Shown: piece after piece, positions 60,301 to 64,000 of the stretch
Numbering within the stretch: the stretch's first letter is position 1
Layout: each line of letters starts with the position of its first letter
Assembly (NCBI GenBank): GCA_948099385.1
Contig: CANUEZ040000151.1
Coordinates: 4,844,001-4,908,000 of the forward strand
Source: Fasciola hepatica
Lineage: Eukaryota > Platyhelminthes > Trematoda > Plagiorchiida > Fasciolidae
DNA: 64,000 nucleotides
Reading direction: 5' to 3'
Translations under genes and position numbers: made by a program
Notes under the pieces: generated by a model
Told to the model about the DNA's origin: nothing
Seen by the model: only the letters and a program-made list of their open reading frames with translations
Databases searched by the model: none

Positions 60301-60670
60301 GTCGCGTTGGCTGCGGATATTGAAGAAATGTTCATGCAGGTTCGAGACCCGACGAAAGACAAAGGAGCACTGAGGTTCCTCTGGTGGGAAAATGGTAGAC
60401 TAGGTGGTAATCTTGTTGAATATCGAATGAATGCCCACCTTTTTGGTGCCACTTCCTCCCCATTTTGTGCACATTCCACGTTACGTCGCACGGCAGACGA
60501 TTGGGGAGGACAGTATGAGGATTTCCTCTCCAGGGCCGTGTATAACAACTTCTATGTAGACGACTGTCTTGTTTCTTTGCCCACACCGGAGAATGCAAGA
60601 GTTTTTGCTATCCAGAAGAGTGAGTTACTACAATTGTCACACGGTAATGTCTATCCCCTCGTGTTTCAGT
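57322..60670 (+). mobile_element. second BEL/Pao element, 3'-truncated
   Basis: A non-coding leader (57,322-57,780) is followed by gag, protease and RT of a BEL/Pao element clearly different from the neighbouring array. The RT stops around 60,635, just after its catalytic block. RNase H, integrase and 3' LTR are absent. No separate 5' LTR was recognised: either LTR 3 of the array is its LTR, or the LTR lies within the leader. Its coding frames are longer and better kept than those of the array. Confidence 0.7.
57792..59774 (+). pseudogene. BEL/Pao gag and protease
   Basis: It starts 'MKLLSKSANRSISKDNA' (57,792). Near 57,960 a charged coiled-coil-like stretch ('LAELKEKQIEEQLELDKQR') ends in a stop at 58,020. 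Shifted pieces include the 'LPRVEVESFSG' block near 58,240. A 432-codon frame (58,476-59,774) then holds the rest of gag ('RSLIDGLLQGW', 'LNSLERITRVLP'), a Cys/His knuckle ('CLKCGRMSSNCSVSRPC' then 'GCPKR', 59,020-59,090) and the protease ('ALLDSGSDVTLIQK', about 59,310; the catalytic DSG is intact). After about 59,600 the frame leaves the family sequence, which continues in another frame ('PEAHWALEQKCG'), so a frameshift is present. Several stops break the gag half. Confidence 0.75.
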
Positions 60671-60672
60671 GA
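59775..60672 (+). pseudogene. BEL/Pao reverse transcriptase, truncated
   Basis: 'SLAEQIDRLYNAAFCNGC' (about 59,790) leads through stops at about 59,866, 60,121 and 60,211 into a 149-codon frame (60,223-60,672). This frame has '[16 protein letters not shown]', '[14 protein letters not shown]' (first catalytic Asp), '[11 protein letters not shown]', '[12 protein letters not shown]' and '[11 protein letters not shown]' (second catalytic pair). These are the BEL/Pao RT signature blocks. Family resemblance ends at 'KSELLQL', and the remaining 11 codons are unrelated. The truncation point is followed by 'aaaataaagaaagg', an AATAAA string likely present by chance. Confidence 0.75.
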
Positions 60673-60679
60673 TCAGAAA

Positions 60680-61555
60680 TGAACTGTAGAAGGTGTTATT
60701 GAAAATAAAGAAAGGGGACAAGCCAATGGGTACGTTGTGGTTTCATAATTTTTATTCGAATGGGGTTAAATTGTTACACAAGTTTCCAATAATCAGACGA
60801 GTTTATCAAACGTAGGAGAGAAGGGGAAGGGAGGGGGGGGGGAATTGAAATAAAAGAAGGGCAAACACTTTTTGCATTCAGAACAGTGAGAGATCCACCT
60901 CAAGAATTGGAATTCTGTTGAGCCGTTAGCTGACTTATCCTACCACACAACTAATTTATCTGTGTTCTTTTCTACAATGTTTCCACTGCAGATGTTGAAG
61001 GCAAGTCGATATTTTAGGACTTCATTCTTCATTAGGTTCGGTTCAATTAGAAATGCATACTTAGATTCGGATTCAACTACCGTATGCAAATGCATGGTTG
61101 TGTGTGTATGTGTGTGCGATATATAGCTTTGAAGCTTGCAAATAATTTGCCACCTACCTACTGACTTTAAATCATTCGATAAAAAGAGAGAGAGATGATT
61201 TTCTAAACCGCTCAACTGCCCTATTCCTGTTCTCCGCTTCGTATCAAAATAAGCTTTCAAAAAGCTTTCGAAAAGGCCGTGGAAAACGCTAGGAAAATCT
61301 GTCCACCAGGTAATCATTTCTTTTTAGAACAAACAATTTCACACATTATATGCTGCAGCTAGACACATGATCATTTGTCCGTATTAGGCGGTTTTCAATT
61401 CACATGTTCAACCGCCGAAGTGCTGAGTGTTGGCGAAAGAAACTGAGCTGTTAACCATGACTTTTCACATCGGCAGTATATCCGATGTACTACATTTAAA
61501 AAATGGAGTAGTAGGAAATTAGATTTGTATAATATGAATCATCAAGCAGCTTCAA
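60680..61555. other. unassigned stretch
   Basis: No gene is seen. A G-run lies at about 60,834-60,842 and a (TG)-rich stretch at about 61,098-61,118. The minus frame at 60,940-61,317 (125 codons) is built partly from the TG repeat and has no motif. Confidence 0.4.
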
Positions 61556-61559
61556 CGAT

Positions 61560-61815
61560 CAACTAACCATTGAAAACCATGGAAGCACTGTACGGCTGTT
61601 TCAACCTTGTTGAGAATCATCAGCAGTGCACATCCACCGAGCCTTCACGGGGACTCGAACCCGGGGTGAACGATTGTGAATCGAACACCTTAACCACAAG
61701 GCTATCCGGGCTGGCTCTCAACGGTTTGTTGAACATCTACACTACATGATATAGCACCCTTCCGTCACTGACTCTGAACGGTAACAACCCGCTTCCCGCA
61801 CAGCGATCGACTCCA
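61560..61815 (-). repeat. tRNA-derived SINE, copy 2
   Basis: The minus strand has a tRNA-like head (about 61,712-61,641): an A-box-like 'TAGCCTTGTGGTTAAGG' and a perfect-looking B-box 'GGTTCGAGTCC' within 'CCGGGTTCGAGTCCCCG'. These would be internal RNA polymerase III promoter boxes. The acceptor arms do not pair well and the similarity to copy 1 (2,150-2,405) goes well beyond the tRNA part on both sides, so it is a SINE and not a tRNA gene. A candidate anticodon loop reads TTCACAA, but I would not assign the parent tRNA. Confidence 0.65.
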
Positions 61816-61829
61816 ATGATGGATGGCTT

Positions 61830-64000
61830 CTCTGTAGTTCAAAGCGGTCGACACATTTTCGTGTCCCCCAGTAGTGTGCATAATAGAACAGAAGACGTGA
61901 ACCAGTCTCTATACACCAATCCTAACGTCACCGTGCCAGACGGCCGTAATCATTTGACAAACGTTCGCATTAGTCAAATATTAAGGATTAGAATTTTATG
62001 CGAGTTTGCATCAGTCTTCGAGCAACGGAATGCTATGACTTTTAGAAAACGTCAGCCCATAGATGAGTAATTTCGATGCCCGCACAGCAACGACTCAAGC
62101 ACAACCACACTAGAATACGTTTTTGCATGATTCAACAACTCCACATATGAATTCTATCAGGTTGCTTCTCAAACAGCGTCAAATCTTTCCTAACAGTGCT
62201 CCAAATGATCTTGTGAATAGAGAAATTATCTTTAACTTCAGTATATATTTTGGGTGTGACGAAAACGAGAGCGAAATATGCAAATAAGCACCAAGACTAA
62301 ATCCTAAAACACTGATGAATAGTAGAATAAAACAATGAACTGATTAGTTTGATTTACCGAGCAGAAGCTCGCGCCGATCTTTTAGGATTATCAGGGATCG
62401 AGGTCTGTGTTCACTTTGGCATAGCTAAGAACTCAAAAGGACATCCAGGAAGGAAATTCAAACTACCAGCTTGAAGAATTGCTAAGTTGTCCTCCTTTGG
62501 ATTTTCAGTTATAATGGGTTGATTTTCACAATGTTACCACTTCTTCAAATGCTGATTCCTGTTTACCTGTTTCTTCATGTTTGGTTCCAAAGGTTCTACG
62601 AGCTGCGCTGGTTGTGAGATACAAATTATGCAAATTACGACGCTCGTACTTGTTGCTTCGTATATTGGGAAATGTGCCTTAGTCTGAAGACCTTACTCCA
62701 TTCATCTTCTCAACTCCTGATGTGTACTGTTTTCGATAGTTATAGCTGTTATTCTTATGCTTGTGTCATTGCGACGGAACGTTTTTACTCACGCCGTATT
62801 CTTGCATGCTACTTAGTAAATATCTCCGAGGATGGACTTCCTTTTTGTATTACAGTCGTGCTGACCAATTTCTGATGTTTCACAGAGGCATGAAATCATT
62901 GCTCACAATGAACATGACACCATTGAACGGGTCAGGCAATTAACTCTGCCCTCCATCCATCATGTCCGCTGACACTCACCAGTCAGGTGACATGTTTGAT
63001 AGATGAATTTTCGAGACACCTGATTTGCTTTCCTGCTTCATTATGCAAAGTTGAACCAGTCCAGTAAAAGCTGGTTGTTGGACCTACTGTGAACCGTCTT
63101 CTACCTTTTATGCCTTCTCACAGAACTCATCTATTGTGCGGGTACATGTTCAAGATCAGTATAACAATCGGAAAGTTTTGCTCCAATATGTGGTACATGA
63201 TGTCGGACTCAATGGTTAGGAACACCTTCAGACCAATAATCATTTCCTTACTCTGATAAACAAGTGGTGTCCGATAGCATCCTGAGTTCCGAATATGTTT
63301 CTCGTAATACAAGCAACATGAAGGTATGCAGATTTGAGCTTATAGTTAATTCGATTTTTGTAGTTCGGGGTTAGAAGTTTATGAATGAGCAGTATCAGCC
63401 CCAGAATGTCAAATAAGGCACTAGTTTTTGGCAAGTGAATATCACGTTTACGGCAGTTTCGTTTGCGCTTGGTAGAAACCTAGCGTATTTGGTTAATTTC
63501 CGTTACAACAACGCTCCAGCCCTTAGATTTGCTGACGGGGCCAATCACAGCCGGTTTTCGTCTACCTGTTCACACCAAGTTTGATCGGCTGAGGATTTCT
63601 ACTGTAAGTGGCTGCGAAATGTATATCAGACGGTGTCTCTGGAACCACCTGCAGAATCAGTACTGTCTGGGGGTATAATTTTTGATTGGGGTTTTTGAGT
63701 GCCAAAATTGTATAATACATAACTTTTAGGACCCAGTAAGCGATAGTTTCCTTTTGTACGTGTCCCACAAGGTCTACCGAATTCGTTTTGCAGCTACTAT
63801 TTCGGATACATTTTACGGCGAAATTTCAGCTTTTACGATGGACTGAACCATTTTCATGTTAGTTCAGCACAGCTATGGGCACTTTTGCACAGATTCTGTC
63901 CACTGTTCCCCAGAAGACACTTAGCCAACTGCTGACTGACCTATTTTTCTGCTCTAGGCTTGTCAGCAAAAAGAAAAATAATTGCTGCGTAGTCTTCCTG
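61830..64000. other. unassigned stretch
   Basis: I recognise no gene or known element. All open frames are under 85 codons, on both strands, without motifs. Codons at 62,672-62,943 show two overlapping short plus frames, which is what chance gives. Confidence 0.4.

Noticed and set aside
60700..60720. AATAAA as the 3' end of a host gene
   Set aside because: It follows the truncation point of the BEL RT, and no exon leads into it.
61640..61715. A functional tRNA gene on the minus strand
   Set aside because: A- and B-boxes are present but the acceptor stem pairs poorly, and the similarity to 2,150-2,405 runs past the tRNA part. A SINE explains it better.

Overview
The window looks like intergenic, repeat-saturated nuclear DNA of an invertebrate animal, most likely a flatworm (platyhelminth; a tapeworm or fluke is my guess). 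The reasons are CR1-like LINEs, BEL/Pao LTR retrotransposons, a tRNA-derived SINE, very short introns (34-61 bp) in a transposon gene, and no bacterial operon, rRNA or host gene that I can recognise. Almost everything I can name is a mobile element or its remains. The species is not determined.

Layout. 1-5,600: unassigned, with one decayed tRNA-type SINE (about 2,150-2,405). 5,621-11,375: a decayed minus-strand CR1-like LINE with an unusually long 3' tail region. 11,400-14,220: unassigned. 14,224-15,366: a 1.13-kb repeat (minus). 15,364-16,720: a 5'-truncated CR1-like copy (minus). 17,516-21,935: a DNA transposon with short terminal inverted repeats. It carries two genes on the plus strand: a TNP2/CACTA-like transposase (four exons, tiny introns, one premature stop) and a DUF4806-like protein. 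About 22,000-27,568: the best-preserved CR1-like LINE (plus), with ORF1 and an endonuclease-reverse transcriptase ORF2 broken by one stop. 27,569-28,707: the second copy of the 1.13-kb repeat, inverted relative to the first. 28,700-30,880: unassigned. 30,882-43,919: a run of minus-strand CR1-like copies in mixed decay, ending in one with recognisable endonuclease and reverse transcriptase. 43,920-57,321: a dead BEL/Pao element present as LTR-internal-LTR-internal-LTR, with an essentially exact 6,481-bp period. 57,322-60,670: a second, different BEL/Pao element (gag, protease, reverse transcriptase; no integrase or 3' LTR). 61,560-61,815: a better-preserved SINE copy. The last 2 kb is unassigned.

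How the parts relate. The DNA transposon's two genes lie in the same direction between matching terminal repeats, so they probably form one mobile unit. The 1.13-kb repeats share their 3' terminal sequence with the CR1-like LINEs and may have been copied by the LINE reverse transcriptase. The BEL array shares its stops and frameshifts in both units, so it arose by duplication (or is an assembly artefact), not by two transpositions. Assignments come from reading protein motifs and aligning by eye; no database search was possible.
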